64,000 nucleotides of DNA. It comes from Gluconacetobacter asukensis (GTDB taxonomy: Bacteria; Pseudomonadota; Alphaproteobacteria; Acetobacterales; Acetobacteraceae). Positions 36,780 to 45,741 of the stretch are shown here, in pieces. The DNA is taken from positions 1-64,000 of the forward strand of contig NZ_JABEQE010000005.1 of assembly GCF_014174375.1 (NCBI RefSeq), in the 5' to 3' direction. Below the pieces are notes generated by a model that worked only from the letters and a program-made list of their open reading frames with translations, searched no databases and was not told the origin of the DNA. The position numbers and the translations under genes were made by a program. Each line of letters opens with the position of its first letter. The stretch's first letter is position 1.

Positions 36780-38135
36780 TCAGCCGGCGCGCGCCGGGCC
36801 GGCTTCGCCGAAGACGCGGGTAAAACTGTGATCCAGCGCGCCCAGATGGGCATCGCTGTTCATCGCCGCATCCAGCACCTCGGCCGGCACGCGGCCCGCA
36901 ACCTCGGGATCGGCGTCCAGATTCTCGCGGAAGGTGCGGCCATCCGGCTCGCCCAGCCGGGTCCAGGTCGCCATGGCGTTGCGCTGGACGATCCGGTACG
37001 CGTCCTCGCGCAGGATGCCGGCGCGCGCCAGCGCCAGCAGCACCTCGCCGGAATGCACGACGCCGCCCAGGCTCTCCAGGTTGGCCAGCATGCGGTCCGG
37101 ATAGACCACCAGCTTGTCCATCATGCCGGCCAGACGGGCCAGCGCGAAATCCAGCCCGATCGTGCCGTCGGGGCAGATATTGCGCTCGACCGACGAATGG
37201 CTGATGTCGCGCTCGTGCCACAGCGCCACATTCTCCAGCGCCGGGATGACATGGGCGCGCACCAGCCGCGCCAGGCCGGTCAGGTTTTCCGACAGCACCG
37301 GGTTGCGCTTGTGCGGCATCGCCGACGAGCCCTTCTGGCCCGGATGGAAGAATTCCTCGGCCTCCCGCACTTCGGAGCGCTGCAGATGACGCACTTCGAC
37401 CGCCAGACGCTCGATGCCGCTGGCAATGACCGCAAGCGTGCAGAAATAGGCGGCATGGCGGTCACGGGGGATCACCTGGGTCGAAACGCCCTCGGGCTCC
37501 AGGCCCAGCTTCTCGGCCACGAAGGTCTCGACGCGCGGATCGACATGCGCATAGGTGCCCACGGCACCCGAAATGGCGCAGGTAGCGATTTCGGCGCGGG
37601 CGCGCACCAGGCGCTCGCGATTGCGGGCGAATTCGGCGTAATGGCCCGCCAGCTTCAGGCCGAACGAGGTCGGCTCGGCATGGATCGCGTGGCTGCGCCC
37701 GATGGTCAGCGTATATTTATGTTCGAACGCCCGGCGCTTCAGCGCCTCCAGCACGGCGTCCAGATCCGCCAGCAGCATGTCGGTCGCCTGGACCAGCTGC
37801 ACCGACAGGCACGTATCCAGCACGTCGGACGACGTCATGCCCAGATGCACGAAGCGGCTCTCGGGGCCGATCTTCTCGGCCAGCCAGGTCAGGAAGGCGA
37901 TGACGTCGTGGCGCGTCTCGGCCTCGATCTCGTCGATACGGTCCAGGTCGGCCTGCGAGAACGCGGCCATCGCGGCGTCGCCCTTCTCGCGTACCACGCG
38001 CGCGGCCTCTGCCGGCACGCCGCCGTACTGCGCCATGGCTTCGCACGCCAAAGCCTCGATTTCGAACCAGATCCGATACCGGTTCTCGGGGGCCCAAATG
38101 GCGGCCATGGCGGGACGGGTATAACGCGGGACCAT
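36780..38135 (-). CDS. purB: Adenylosuccinate lyase
   Basis: A 451-residue enzyme of the fumarase/aspartase superfamily acting twice in purine synthesis (SAICAR and adenylosuccinate cleavage). The start MVPRYTRPAMAAIWAPENRY is typical. TIGRSHAIHAEPTSFGLK, HVDPRVE and the signature GSSAMPHKRNPVLSENLTGL are visible, as is ERDISHSSVERN. It is separated from the purC block by the TANGO2-family gene, so purine genes occupy two adjacent clusters. Confidence 0.97.
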   Translation of the reverse strand: MVPRYTRPAMAAIWAPENRYRIWFEIEALACEAMAQYGGVPAEAARVVREKGDAAMAAFSQADLDRIDEIEAETRHDVIAFLTWLAEKIGPESRFVHLGMTSSDVLDTCLSVQLVQATDMLLADLDAVLEALKRRAFEHKYTLTIGRSHAIHAEPTSFGLKLAGHYAEFARNRERLVRARAEIATCAISGAVGTYAHVDPRVETFVAEKLGLEPEGVSTQVIPRDRHAAYFCTLAVIASGIERLAVEVRHLQRSEVREAEEFFHPGQKGSSAMPHKRNPVLSENLTGLARLVRAHVIPALENVALWHERDISHSSVERNICPDGTIGLDFALARLAGMMDKLVVYPDRMLANLESLGGVVHSGEVLLALARAGILREDAYRIVQRNAMATWTRLGEPDGRTFRENLDADPEVAGRVPAEVLDAAMNSDAHLGALDHSFTRVFGEAGPARAG

Positions 38136-38161
38136 CGTGCTCGGCTTTCTCTCTTCGACCA

Positions 38162-38180
38162 GATGCTGTTCGGCAGCATC
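38162..38180. promoter_or_regulatory. Small hairpin upstream of purB
   Basis: GATGCTG (38162-38168) pairs perfectly with CAGCATC (38174-38180) around a TTCGG-type loop, 26 bases upstream of the purB start. It may be part of the purB leader. Nothing else in the 238-base gap to the TerC-family gene can be identified with confidence. Confidence 0.35.
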
Positions 38181-38373
38181 GTCACGTCATGCGGCAATCC
38201 CGGGTCAAGGACGATCTGCTCCGGGGACGGGGCTGCCCCTTTAGCCGATTTCCCGCGCCGCGTCTTCCTTCGAAAGCGGGGTGCCTCTTGCCCGGTTGCG
38301 GCGGGAATGATCAACATCGCGCGGCATCGGCCGACGAGACGGGCCGACGGACATTTCCAGCGGGAGCGCGACC

Positions 38374-38964
38374 ATCCTCACCCTATCCGCCCTGGCCTCG
38401 CTTCTGCAGGTCATTCTGATCGATCTGACTCTGGCCGGCGACAATGCCGTGGTGATCGGCCTGGCCGTGCGCGGCCTGCCCCATCCCTTGCGGGGGCGCG
38501 CCATCCTGGCCGGCGTCGCGGCGGCGGCGCTGATTCGCGTCGGCCTGGCGATCGTCGCCGTACAGTTGCTGGCCATTATCGGCCTGACCCTGGCCGGCGG
38601 CATTCTCCTGCTGTGGGTCTGCTGGCGCATGTTCCGCGAACTGCGCCACCAGGAGGAACCCGCACCATCCGACACCGCCCCGCCCGGCGCATTGCGCACT
38701 GCCATCATCCGCATCATCGTTGCCGACCTGTCGATGAGCCTGGATAACGTGCTGGCCGTGGCCGGGGCGGCGGGCAAGCATCTCTGGGTGCTGATCACCG
38801 GGCTGGCGGTTTCGGTGCTGATGATGGCCGTCGCGGCCTCGCTGATCGCGCGGCTGCTGGAACGGTTCCGGTGGATCGCCTGGGTCGGGTTGCTGATCGT
38901 GCTGGCCGTGGCGATCGAACTGATCGTCAAGGGCGGCGGCGAAATCTGGCATGTCGTGTCATGA
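38374..38964 (+). CDS. TerC/YjbE-family membrane protein, non-canonical start
   Basis: A protein of about 196 residues with six to seven membrane helices. TerC-family motifs are QVILIDLTLAGDNAVVIGLA near the start and VADLSMSLDNVLAVAGAAG in the middle; the paired acidic DN motifs probably bind metal, and relatives export Mn2+. The only standard in-frame start is a GTG at 38449, which would cut away the conserved first helix including the first DN. Upstream, the frame is open to a stop near 38309 but has no ATG, GTG or TTG. GGGAG at 38362-38366 lies 7 bases before an ATC at 38374, which I use. An ATT at 38353 is the alternative, or the frame has an error. Confidence 0.75.
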   Translation: MLTLSALASLLQVILIDLTLAGDNAVVIGLAVRGLPHPLRGRAILAGVAAAALIRVGLAIVAVQLLAIIGLTLAGGILLLWVCWRMFRELRHQEEPAPSDTAPPGALRTAIIRIIVADLSMSLDNVLAVAGAAGKHLWVLITGLAVSVLMMAVAASLIARLLERFRWIAWVGLLIVLAVAIELIVKGGGEIWHVVS

Positions 38965-38994
38965 TGGGGCGCCCCGCCCGCCGCGCCTGCTGAC

Positions 38995-41016
38995 ATGAGG
39001 CCCGCCATGCCGCCATTCGCCCTTTCGACTGCCCCGCGTCGCGTCCCGTCGCGCCCCCGGGGACGCACGGTGGGAATGGCGGCGTTGGCGGCCCTTGTGG
39101 GCCTGGCGTTCCCCGCTGCCGCCCGCGATATCGCCAGTGATATCAACGCGGCGCCGACATTGTCTCCGGCCTCGGGCGACGTGGCGGCGCGGGTTGAGAC
39201 CTATCTGCGGCTGCTTTCCCCCGAAGGCGGCAGTATCGACGCGTATCTGACCTTCCTCGACCGGCAACCGTCCTGGCCGCGCCGTCCGGTCATGCTCGCG
39301 CGCGTCCAGACGCTGATGGTCCAGGCGCCGGCGCATGACAGAGGGCTGGCCCGGGCCTGCACCACGCTTTCGCTGACCTCCGCCCCCGCCCTGCTGGCCT
39401 GTGCCCGCCTGCCCACCCCGCCGCCCGGCCTGGTGGACCGTGCCCGGCAGGCCTGGGTCGCGGGAATAGACCGGGCCGCCGATGAAGAGCCCTTCCTCGC
39501 GGTCTTCGGTGGCGCCTTGACGGCAGACGACCAGTGGCGGCGGTTCAACCGCCAGGAACTGGACGGTCACCCGGACGCCGCCCGAAGGCAGGCCGGGCGG
39601 TTGCCGCCCCCGCGCCGGGCCCTGGCACTCGCCCGGCTGGCCCTGCGGACGGCGCGGCCAGATTCCGCGCCGGGTGCCGAAGCGTCCGTGTTGGCGACGG
39701 TTCCGCCCACCCTGGCCGATGATCCGGTGCTGGTGCTGGACCGGCTGCGCTGGCTGCGGCGGACCGGACAGGTTGACGAAGCCGCGTCACTCTGGCCGCA
39801 ATCGGGCCTTGCGGCCGAACGGCGCCTGCCCCTGCCCGCCTTCTGGAGCGAGCGGGACACGCTGGCCCACGACATGCTCCTGGCCGGCAGGGACCGGGAG
39901 GCGCTCGCCCTGGCGGTCCCGACCGGCGACATGAGCCCGGCCGCCCGCAATGATGCCGATTTCCTGACCGGCTGGGTCCTGCTGCGCCGCCTGCATGATC
40001 CCAGGCAGGCGGCCGACCGCTTCCGGTCGCTCTGCGCCTCCCGCGCGCTGATCACGCGCAGCCGTGGCCTGTACTGGACCGGCCGCGCGCTGGAGGAAGC
40101 CGGCGACAACCCGGGCGCCCGCACGGAATGGGAACAGGCCGCCGCCATGCCCGGAACCTTCTACGGCCAGATGGCGCTGTCGCGGCTGGACGGAGACGCG
40201 GCCAGCCCCCTGCTGTTTCCCGAACGGTCCGGTGCGCTGGTCCGCGCCCGGCTGGGCAGCGTGCCCATGCCGGCCTGGAGCAACGAGGACATGAGCCGCT
40301 TCGAGGCCAGCGATCTGGTCCAGGCCGCCCGGCTGCTGGCGGCGCGGGGCGATCTGCCCCATGCGCGTGATTTCGTGCTGTTGCAGGATTCGCGTTGGGA
40401 CAATGCGGCCGGCCATGCCCTCGCCGCGATGCTCGCCGTGCGGCTGGGCATGCCCGACGTGGCGGTGGCGATCACCCGCCGCGCGGGCCGTGATGGTATC
40501 GCCCTGCTGCCCCTGGGCTGGCCCACGCCGTTCCCGGCCATCGAACAGGGATTGCCCACGGGCTTCGTCATGGCCGTGATCCGGCAGGAAAGCAGCTTCG
40601 ATCCCGGTATCGTCAGCCCGGCCGGCGCCTATGGCCTGATGCAGCTTGTGCCGGGGGCAGCGCGCGACGTGTCGCGGTGGGCCGGGCTTGCGACCGGGAC
40701 GCTGACCGGCGCCAGCCTGACCGATCCGACGCTGAACATGCGAATCGGCACGGCCTATCTGTCACGGCTGATGCGCAAGTTCGACGGGGCGATTCCCTAT
40801 GTCCTGGCAGCCTATAATGCCGGGCCGCACCGGGCCGACGAATGGCTGGCCTCGGTCGGCGATCCGGCGCATGCCGATCCCACGCCCACGGCCATGCTCG
40901 ACTGGATCGAGAGCATTCCGTTTGCCGAAACCCGCAGCTATATCCAGCGCGTGGAGGAAAACCTGGCCATTTACCAGGCTCTGGCCTCCGGATCCCGATC
41001 GGAGGCGCCCCCATGA
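38995..41016 (+). CDS. Soluble lytic murein transglycosylase (Slt family)
   Basis: A 673-residue periplasmic enzyme that cleaves peptidoglycan glycan strands to 1,6-anhydro products. An N-terminal signal (MAALAALVGLAFPAAARD) is followed by a long alpha-superhelical region of TPR-like repeats. The C-terminal SLT domain has the catalytic Glu532 in VIRQESSFDPGIVSPAGAYG, then LMQLVPGA and the late YVLAAYNAGPHRADEW. Domain order matches E. coli Slt70. The stop overlaps the pgpA ATG by 4 bases. Confidence 0.94.
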   Translation: MRPAMPPFALSTAPRRVPSRPRGRTVGMAALAALVGLAFPAAARDIASDINAAPTLSPASGDVAARVETYLRLLSPEGGSIDAYLTFLDRQPSWPRRPVMLARVQTLMVQAPAHDRGLARACTTLSLTSAPALLACARLPTPPPGLVDRARQAWVAGIDRAADEEPFLAVFGGALTADDQWRRFNRQELDGHPDAARRQAGRLPPPRRALALARLALRTARPDSAPGAEASVLATVPPTLADDPVLVLDRLRWLRRTGQVDEAASLWPQSGLAAERRLPLPAFWSERDTLAHDMLLAGRDREALALAVPTGDMSPAARNDADFLTGWVLLRRLHDPRQAADRFRSLCASRALITRSRGLYWTGRALEEAGDNPGARTEWEQAAAMPGTFYGQMALSRLDGDAASPLLFPERSGALVRARLGSVPMPAWSNEDMSRFEASDLVQAARLLAARGDLPHARDFVLLQDSRWDNAAGHALAAMLAVRLGMPDVAVAITRRAGRDGIALLPLGWPTPFPAIEQGLPTGFVMAVIRQESSFDPGIVSPAGAYGLMQLVPGAARDVSRWAGLATGTLTGASLTDPTLNMRIGTAYLSRLMRKFDGAIPYVLAAYNAGPHRADEWLASVGDPAHADPTPTAMLDWIESIPFAETRSYIQRVEENLAIYQALASGSRSEAPP

Positions 41017-41492
41017 ATCCTGCCCGCCTTGTCGCCAGTTTCGGCGGCTGCGGTTTTTCTCCCGTCGCTCCCGGAACGGTCGGGTCGCTGGCGGCCCTTG
41101 TCTGCGGCCTGCTGTTCCTGCCCCACCCTCTCGTCCTGGGCGTTGCGATCCTGCTGTGCTGTGTCATCGGATATGCGGCCACGGCCCGGGTCAGCGATGG
41201 CGAGGACCATCAGTGGATCGTGATCGACGAGGTCGCGGGCATGTGGATCGCCATGTTTCCCCTGACGTTCGGCCCCATGCAGGTGGACCCGCTCTGGCCC
41301 GATCGGCTCGGCATCCTGTGGCTGCTGCTGGCGTTCGCACTGTTCAGGCTGTTCGATATCACCAAGCCCGGCCCCGTCGGCTGGTTCGACCGGCGGCATG
41401 ACGCGGTGGGCATCATGGGCGACGACATCGTTGCAGGGCTGATCGCGGCGATCATCCTGGCCGGCGCGCGGATGCTGATCCTCCTGGCCTGA
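41013..41492 (+). CDS. pgpA: Phosphatidylglycerophosphatase A
   Basis: A 159-residue inner-membrane phosphatase that converts phosphatidylglycerophosphate to phosphatidylglycerol, the precursor used by the cardiolipin synthase also in this window. The family opening GCGFSPVAPGTVGSLAAL, then WIVIDEVAGMWIA and FDITKPGPVGWFDRRHDAVGIMGDD, are diagnostic, with conserved acidic residues for Mg2+. Four membrane segments are visible. The ATG at 41013 overlaps the transglycosylase stop (ATGA). Confidence 0.95.
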   Translation: MNPARLVASFGGCGFSPVAPGTVGSLAALVCGLLFLPHPLVLGVAILLCCVIGYAATARVSDGEDHQWIVIDEVAGMWIAMFPLTFGPMQVDPLWPDRLGILWLLLAFALFRLFDITKPGPVGWFDRRHDAVGIMGDDIVAGLIAAIILAGARMLILLA

Positions 41493-41510
41493 ACGCATAG
41501 CGGGGTACCC

Positions 41511-42026
41511 ATGACGTCCATGCTGAACGAACCGATACTGGCCCGTGCGGCCGAGATACTGGGGCGGATGCGCGATGCGGGATTGCGCGCCGTCACCGCC
41601 GAAAGCTGCACCGGCGGCCTGGTCGCCGCCGCGCTGACACACCACGCCGGATCATCCGACATGGTCGAGGGCGGGTTCGTCACCTATTCGAACGCGATGA
41701 AGACCGCGCTGCTGGGCGTTCCACCCGCATTGCTGGCCCATCACGGCGCGGTCAGCGCCGAAGTCGCGGCCTCCATGGCACGGGGCGCGCTGGCCCATGC
41801 GCCGGATGCCGACCTCGCGGTTGCCATTACCGGCATAGCCGGTCCCGGCGGCGGCTCGGCGGAAAAGCCGGTCGGGCTGGTCTGGTTCGGTGCCATACGA
41901 CGCGACGGCGAAGGCAGCACGATATCGCGCCAGTTCGCAGGCGACCGGGAAGCCGTCCGCAATCAGGCGGTCGCGCAGGCGCTGGACCTGCTGGCCGATC
42001 TTACGGATGCCCACATGCACATCTGA
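41511..42026 (+). CDS. pncC: Nicotinamide-nucleotide amidohydrolase (CinA C-terminal domain)
   Basis: A 171-residue stand-alone CinA-C domain. It deamidates NMN to NaMN in pyridine nucleotide recycling. The catalytic serine region VTAESCTGGLVAAALT near residue 30, GGFVTYSNAMKTALLGV, and AITGIAGPGGGSAEKPVGLVW are all present. The N-terminal molybdopterin-like half of full CinA is absent, as in E. coli PncC. It follows pgpA by 18 bases, in the same three-gene unit. Confidence 0.95.
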   Translation: MTSMLNEPILARAAEILGRMRDAGLRAVTAESCTGGLVAAALTHHAGSSDMVEGGFVTYSNAMKTALLGVPPALLAHHGAVSAEVAASMARGALAHAPDADLAVAITGIAGPGGGSAEKPVGLVWFGAIRRDGEGSTISRQFAGDREAVRNQAVAQALDLLADLTDAHMHI

Positions 42027-42143
42027 CTGAAACCGTGCGCCGGCGCAGATCCGGCGCACGTTTCCAGCCAAGCCCCTCTCCCACCCGGCCATGATGGCTG
42101 GGCCGGACCTGTGGGCTGTCCGGGATGAACGGGGTTATTGAGC

Positions 42144-42518
42144 TTACTGGGGAGAGCTTTCCGGCATCGAGGGGGCCGGAGGCGTCGGCGGCGCGACGGC
42201 GCCGGTTCCGGACGGGACTGTCGCGGTAGGCTCGGTGGGCGTCGACATCATGGGGGTCGACATCATGGGGGCGGCCGGCATGCTGCCCGGCGGAACGGCA
42301 CCCGGCGGAACCGACGCTTCAGGGGCCGGCGGGGTGCCGGCGCGGGCATTGGCGAGGCTCTTGGCATTCAGGTCTTCGGTCGTGGGCGAGCCCATGGCCG
42401 CTTCCTGGTGGTGATGGTGGTCTTTATGGTGATGATGATGGTGATGGGGTTCCGCGAGGGCCGGCATGCCGACGACCAGGGCCGTGGCGACAATCATCGG
42501 ACCGAAAGACAATTTCAT
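42144..42518 (-). CDS. Secreted His- and Pro-rich protein of unknown function
   Basis: A 124-residue protein. A signal peptide (KLSFGPMIVATALVVGMPALA) is followed at once by EPHHHHHHHKDHHHHQE, giving 11 histidines near the mature N-terminus. The rest is a low-complexity Pro/Ala/Ser/Thr/Met region with an exact tandem 5-residue repeat (PMMST, coded by a perfect 15-bp duplication). Such a layout suggests periplasmic binding of Ni, Zn or Cu, by inference only. The ATG at 42518 has GGAGG about 10 bases upstream. It lies between pncC (convergent) and the RatA-like gene. Confidence 0.72.
   Translation of the reverse strand: MKLSFGPMIVATALVVGMPALAEPHHHHHHHKDHHHHQEAAMGSPTTEDLNAKSLANARAGTPPAPEASVPPGAVPPGSMPAAPMMSTPMMSTPTEPTATVPSGTGAVAPPTPPAPSMPESSPQ
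42241..42270. repeat. Perfect tandem 15-bp repeat in the His-rich gene
   Basis: GTCGACATCATGGGG occurs twice head to tail at 42241-42255 and 42256-42270. It is in frame and adds five residues. Perfect identity suggests recent slippage or length variation between strains. Confidence 0.85.
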
Positions 42519-42617
42519 CACGATCGTTCCTCCAAAGGCTGGAACGCGCCCATATTCGGGCACGCGGCATCATGACGGCCCAGGGCCATCATTCGCCTGA
42601 CGGAACGTCAACGCCTC

Positions 42618-43112
42618 TCAGGCGCCTCCGGTTCCGGCCGGCTGCGCATTGGTGGGCTGCGCCAATGTCTTGTCGGTCACGGGGGCCCCATAGATATCGC
42701 GCGCGCGCCGGATGAAGGCGGAGACCATCAGCCGGACCGCCTCGTTGAACACCACCCCGATCGCGGCCTGGAGCAGGCGCGAGCGGAACTCGAAATCGAC
42801 GAAGAAATCGACCTGGCAGCCCCGCGCATCCGGCATGAAGGTCCAGACATTGTTCAGGTACCGAAACGGCCCTTTTTCATAGCGGACGCGAATGCGCGTC
42901 GGGTGTTCCAGATCCACCCGGCTGGTAAAGGTCTCGCGAAACGGGCCGAAGCCGATCGTCAGGTCCGCCACCAATTCGGTCGCGGTGCGGGTGCGCACGC
43001 GGGCTGCGGCGCACCAGGGCAGGAACTGCGGATATTTGCCGACATCGGCCACAAGGTCGAACAGTTGTTCCGGCGCGTAGGCAATCAGGCGACGTTCCGC
43101 ATGCGTCGGCAT
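42618..43112 (-). CDS. RatA/COQ10-family START-domain protein
   Basis: A 164-residue helix-grip (SRPBCC) protein. The family opening AERRLIAYAPEQLFDLVADVGKYPQFLPWC, the strand FRETFTSRVDLEHP and RYLNNVWTFMP, and the C-terminal helix LMVSAFIRRARDIYG match the Coq10/RatA group. Coq10 homologues bind ubiquinone and help respiration; the alphaproteobacterial members usually follow lipA, as here. Its start overlaps the lipA stop by one base (43112). The toxin function claimed for E. coli RatA is not implied. Confidence 0.92.
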   Translation of the reverse strand: MPTHAERRLIAYAPEQLFDLVADVGKYPQFLPWCAAARVRTRTATELVADLTIGFGPFRETFTSRVDLEHPTRIRVRYEKGPFRYLNNVWTFMPDARGCQVDFFVDFEFRSRLLQAAIGVVFNEAVRLMVSAFIRRARDIYGAPVTDKTLAQPTNAQPAGTGGA

Positions 43113-44101
43113 CAGACGCGCTCCGCCCCGCTCCGCCCCGCCGCCAGCTTCGCCTCGCGCGCGGCGCGCAGTTCGGCGAAGTCGGAATCGGCGTGGTAGG
43201 ACGAACGGGTCAGCGGCGAGGCGCTGACCTGCAGGAAGCCCTTGGCCCGCGCCATGGCGGCATAATCGGCGAATTCGTCCGGGGTGACGAAATGCTTCAC
43301 CGGCGCATGCTTCACCGTCGGCTGCAGATACTGGCCCAGCGTGATGAAATCGACATCCGCCACCCGCAGGTCGTCCATCACCTGCAGGATCTCTGGCCGC
43401 TCCTCGCCCAGCCCGACCATCAGGCCGGATTTGGTGAAGATCGACGGATCATGGCGCTTCACATCGTCCAGCAGCCGCAGAGACTGATAATAGCGCGCAC
43501 CGGGGCGGATGGAGGTGTACAGCCGCGGCACGGTTTCCAGATTGTGGTTGAACACGTCGGGGCGCGCCGCCACGACCACTTCCAGCGATGCGGGCTTGCG
43601 CAGGAAATCCGGGGTCAGGATCTCGATCGTGGTGGCGGGCGACGCCGCGCGCACCGCGCCGATGACGCGGGCGAAATGCGCGGCCCCGCCATCGGGCAGA
43701 TCATCGCGATCGACCGAGGTGATGACGACATGGCGCAGGCCAAGCTTGGCCACGGCCTCGCCCACGCGCTCGGGCTCGCCCTCGTCCAGCGGGTTGGGCA
43801 TGCCGGTGGTGACATTGCAGAAGGAACAGGCGCGGGTGCAGATCTCGCCCATGATCATCATGGTGGCGTGGCGCTGCGACCAGCACTCGCCGATATTCGG
43901 GCAGGCCGCTTCCTCGCACACCGTCACCAGCTTCTGCTCGCGCATCAGGGCACGGGTCTCGTGATAGACGGGGTGGTTCGGCGCCTTGACGCGGATCCAC
44001 TCCGGCTTGCGGGCGATGGGATTGTCCGGGCGATGCGCCTTCTCGGGATGGCGGAGCAGCGCACCGCCTTTTCTGTGGTCGATCACCAGACGCGTGGACA
44101 T
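43112..44101 (-). CDS. lipA: Lipoyl synthase
   Basis: A 329-residue radical-SAM enzyme that inserts two sulfurs into octanoyl groups on lipoyl domains, such as those of PdhB and PdhC encoded nearby. Two 4Fe-4S sites are visible: the auxiliary cluster [12 protein letters not shown] plus the C-terminal [10 protein letters not shown], and the radical-SAM CTRACSFC. The ATG at 44101 matches the family start better than the ATG 21 bases upstream. It lies in the PDH region and is followed by the RatA/COQ10 gene. Confidence 0.97.
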   Translation of the reverse strand: MSTRLVIDHRKGGALLRHPEKAHRPDNPIARKPEWIRVKAPNHPVYHETRALMREQKLVTVCEEAACPNIGECWSQRHATMMIMGEICTRACSFCNVTTGMPNPLDEGEPERVGEAVAKLGLRHVVITSVDRDDLPDGGAAHFARVIGAVRAASPATTIEILTPDFLRKPASLEVVVAARPDVFNHNLETVPRLYTSIRPGARYYQSLRLLDDVKRHDPSIFTKSGLMVGLGEERPEILQVMDDLRVADVDFITLGQYLQPTVKHAPVKHFVTPDEFADYAAMARAKGFLQVSASPLTRSSYHADSDFAELRAAREAKLAAGRSGAERV

Positions 44102-44228
44102 ACGGCAGAACCCATAAAGCAAACGGACAGCCAGAAGTGGAACGTCGCGGTGGGCGCGTCAAGCAAACATCCCCCCTGCCCGCGCGCCCGCGATCAAAAG
44201 CTCAGGAGCAGCCTCCCAGCTTCTCCAT

Positions 44229-45638
44229 TCAGATATGCAATGCCCCGTCATAGGCCGCCAGCACCGCCTCATGCATCGCTTCCGAGATGGTGGGATGCGG
44301 AAAGACCGTTTCCTTCAGTTCCGCGTCGGTCAGTTCCGATGTCCGGGCAATGACATAGCCCTGGATCATTTCCGTCACCTCGGCGCCGATCATGTGCGCG
44401 CCCAGCAGTTCGCCGGTTTCGGCGTCGAACACCGTCTTGACCAGCCCTTCAGGCTCGCCCATCGCGATGGCCTTGCCATTGCCGATGAAGGGGAAACGGC
44501 CGACACGCACCTTGTGCCCGGCTTCCTTCGCCCGGGCTTCGGTCAGCCCGACCGAGGCGATCTGCGGCCGGCAATAGGTGCAGCCGGGAATGTTCAGCGG
44601 ATCGATCGGGTGGACATGATGCCCGGCAATCGCCTCGACGCACATCACGCCCTCATGGCTGGCCTTGTGCGCCAGCCAGGGCGGCCCGGCCAGATCGCCG
44701 ATGGCGTAGACGCCCGGCTCGCCGGTGAAGCATTTCGCATCGACCTTCACATGCGTCCGGTCGACGGTGACGGCGGTGCCTTCCAGGCCCAGCTTCTCGA
44801 CATTGCCGACAATGCCCACGGCCGAGATCACGCGATCGACGGTGATGGCGTGCGTCTTGCCCCCGGCTTCGACCGCCAGGCTGACATTGTTGGCGCCCTT
44901 GGTGATGGGCCCGAGCTTCGCACCCGTCAGGATGGTCATGCCCTGCTTGACGAACGCCTTGTGCGCCAGCGCACTGATTTCCTCGTCCTCGACCGGCAGG
45001 ATACGGTCCAGCACTTCGACGACCGTCACCTCGGCGCCCATGTTGCGATAGAACGAGGCGAATTCGATGCCGATCGCGCCCGAGCCGATCACCAGCAGCG
45101 ATTTGGGCATTTCGGTCGGCACCATCGCCTCGCGATAGGACCAGATCAGCTTGCCGTCGGGCTCCAACCCCGGCAGCACGCGGGCACGCGCGCCGGTGGC
45201 CAGGATGACGTTCTTCGCACTCAGCGTCCCAACCGGCTTGCCGTCCTTGGTGACGGACAGCAGACGGCGACTGCCATCCTTGCCCGCTAGCGCCCCAAAC
45301 CCGTCGAAGACTGTAACCTTGTTCTTCTTCAGCAGGTGCCCGACGCCGGACGACAACTGACCGGCGACCTGGCGCGAGCGCTTGACCACCTTTTGCAGGT
45401 CGAAGCGCACATTATCGGCCGCGAAGCCGAAATCACCGAGGTGGTGCAGCAGATGATTGATCTCGGACGCGCGCAGCAGCGCCTTGGTCGGAATGCAGCC
45501 CCAGTTGAGGCAGATGCCGCCCAGATGATTGGCCTCGACCAACGCAGTCTTGAGCCCAAGCTGCGCGGCCCGGATCGCGGCGACATACCCGCCGGGGCCG
45601 CCGCCGACGACGACGAGATCGAATTCTGTCTTGTTCAT
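44229..45638 (-). CDS. lpdA: Dihydrolipoamide dehydrogenase (PDH E3)
   Basis: A 469-residue FAD enzyme that reoxidises dihydrolipoamide in the pyruvate dehydrogenase complex. The FAD motif VVVGGGPGGYVAAIRAAQ, the redox disulfide GGICLNWGCIPTKALL, the NAD motif VIGSGAIGIEFA and the C-terminal catalytic pair in FPHPTISEAMHEA are present. A longer upstream frame exists, but the ATG at 45638 starts directly before the FAD fold. It is 103 bases from pdhC, with a hairpin between. No lipoyl domain is fused to it. Confidence 0.97.
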   Translation of the reverse strand: MNKTEFDLVVVGGGPGGYVAAIRAAQLGLKTALVEANHLGGICLNWGCIPTKALLRASEINHLLHHLGDFGFAADNVRFDLQKVVKRSRQVAGQLSSGVGHLLKKNKVTVFDGFGALAGKDGSRRLLSVTKDGKPVGTLSAKNVILATGARARVLPGLEPDGKLIWSYREAMVPTEMPKSLLVIGSGAIGIEFASFYRNMGAEVTVVEVLDRILPVEDEEISALAHKAFVKQGMTILTGAKLGPITKGANNVSLAVEAGGKTHAITVDRVISAVGIVGNVEKLGLEGTAVTVDRTHVKVDAKCFTGEPGVYAIGDLAGPPWLAHKASHEGVMCVEAIAGHHVHPIDPLNIPGCTYCRPQIASVGLTEARAKEAGHKVRVGRFPFIGNGKAIAMGEPEGLVKTVFDAETGELLGAHMIGAEVTEMIQGYVIARTSELTDAELKETVFPHPTISEAMHEAVLAAYDGALHI

Positions 45639-45712
45639 TGATGTAATTTCCCGGAGCAGGTGGCGGCCGGACAGGCACCGGCCGCGCGAGGATGCCGGTT
45701 CAGAAAAGATCC

Positions 45713-45735
45713 GTGGCCCGGACGAACCGGGCCAC
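45713..45735 (-). terminator. Hairpin between pdhC and lpdA
   Basis: GTGGCCCGG and CCGGGCCAC (45713-45721 and 45727-45735) form a perfect 9-bp stem with a 5-base loop just past the pdhC stop. On the minus strand it is followed, after five bases, by UUUU. It could act as an attenuating terminator that lowers lpdA relative to pdhABC, or as an mRNA-stabilising stem. Confidence 0.55.
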
Positions 45736-45741
45736 TTCGGT

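Noticed and set aside
38181-38373. Manganese (yybP-ykoY) riboswitch upstream of the TerC-family gene
   Set aside because: TerC-family genes are often under this riboswitch, but I could not find its conserved core sequences here. A covariance-model search with that family would settle it.
36390-38747. A 785-codon plus-strand frame across the TANGO2-family and purB genes
   Set aside because: Antisense shadow of two well-supported genes, with no recognisable domain.
42618-43112. RatA-type toxin of a toxin-antitoxin pair
   Set aside because: No antitoxin partner is adjacent, and its position after lipA fits the ubiquinone-binding COQ10-like branch.
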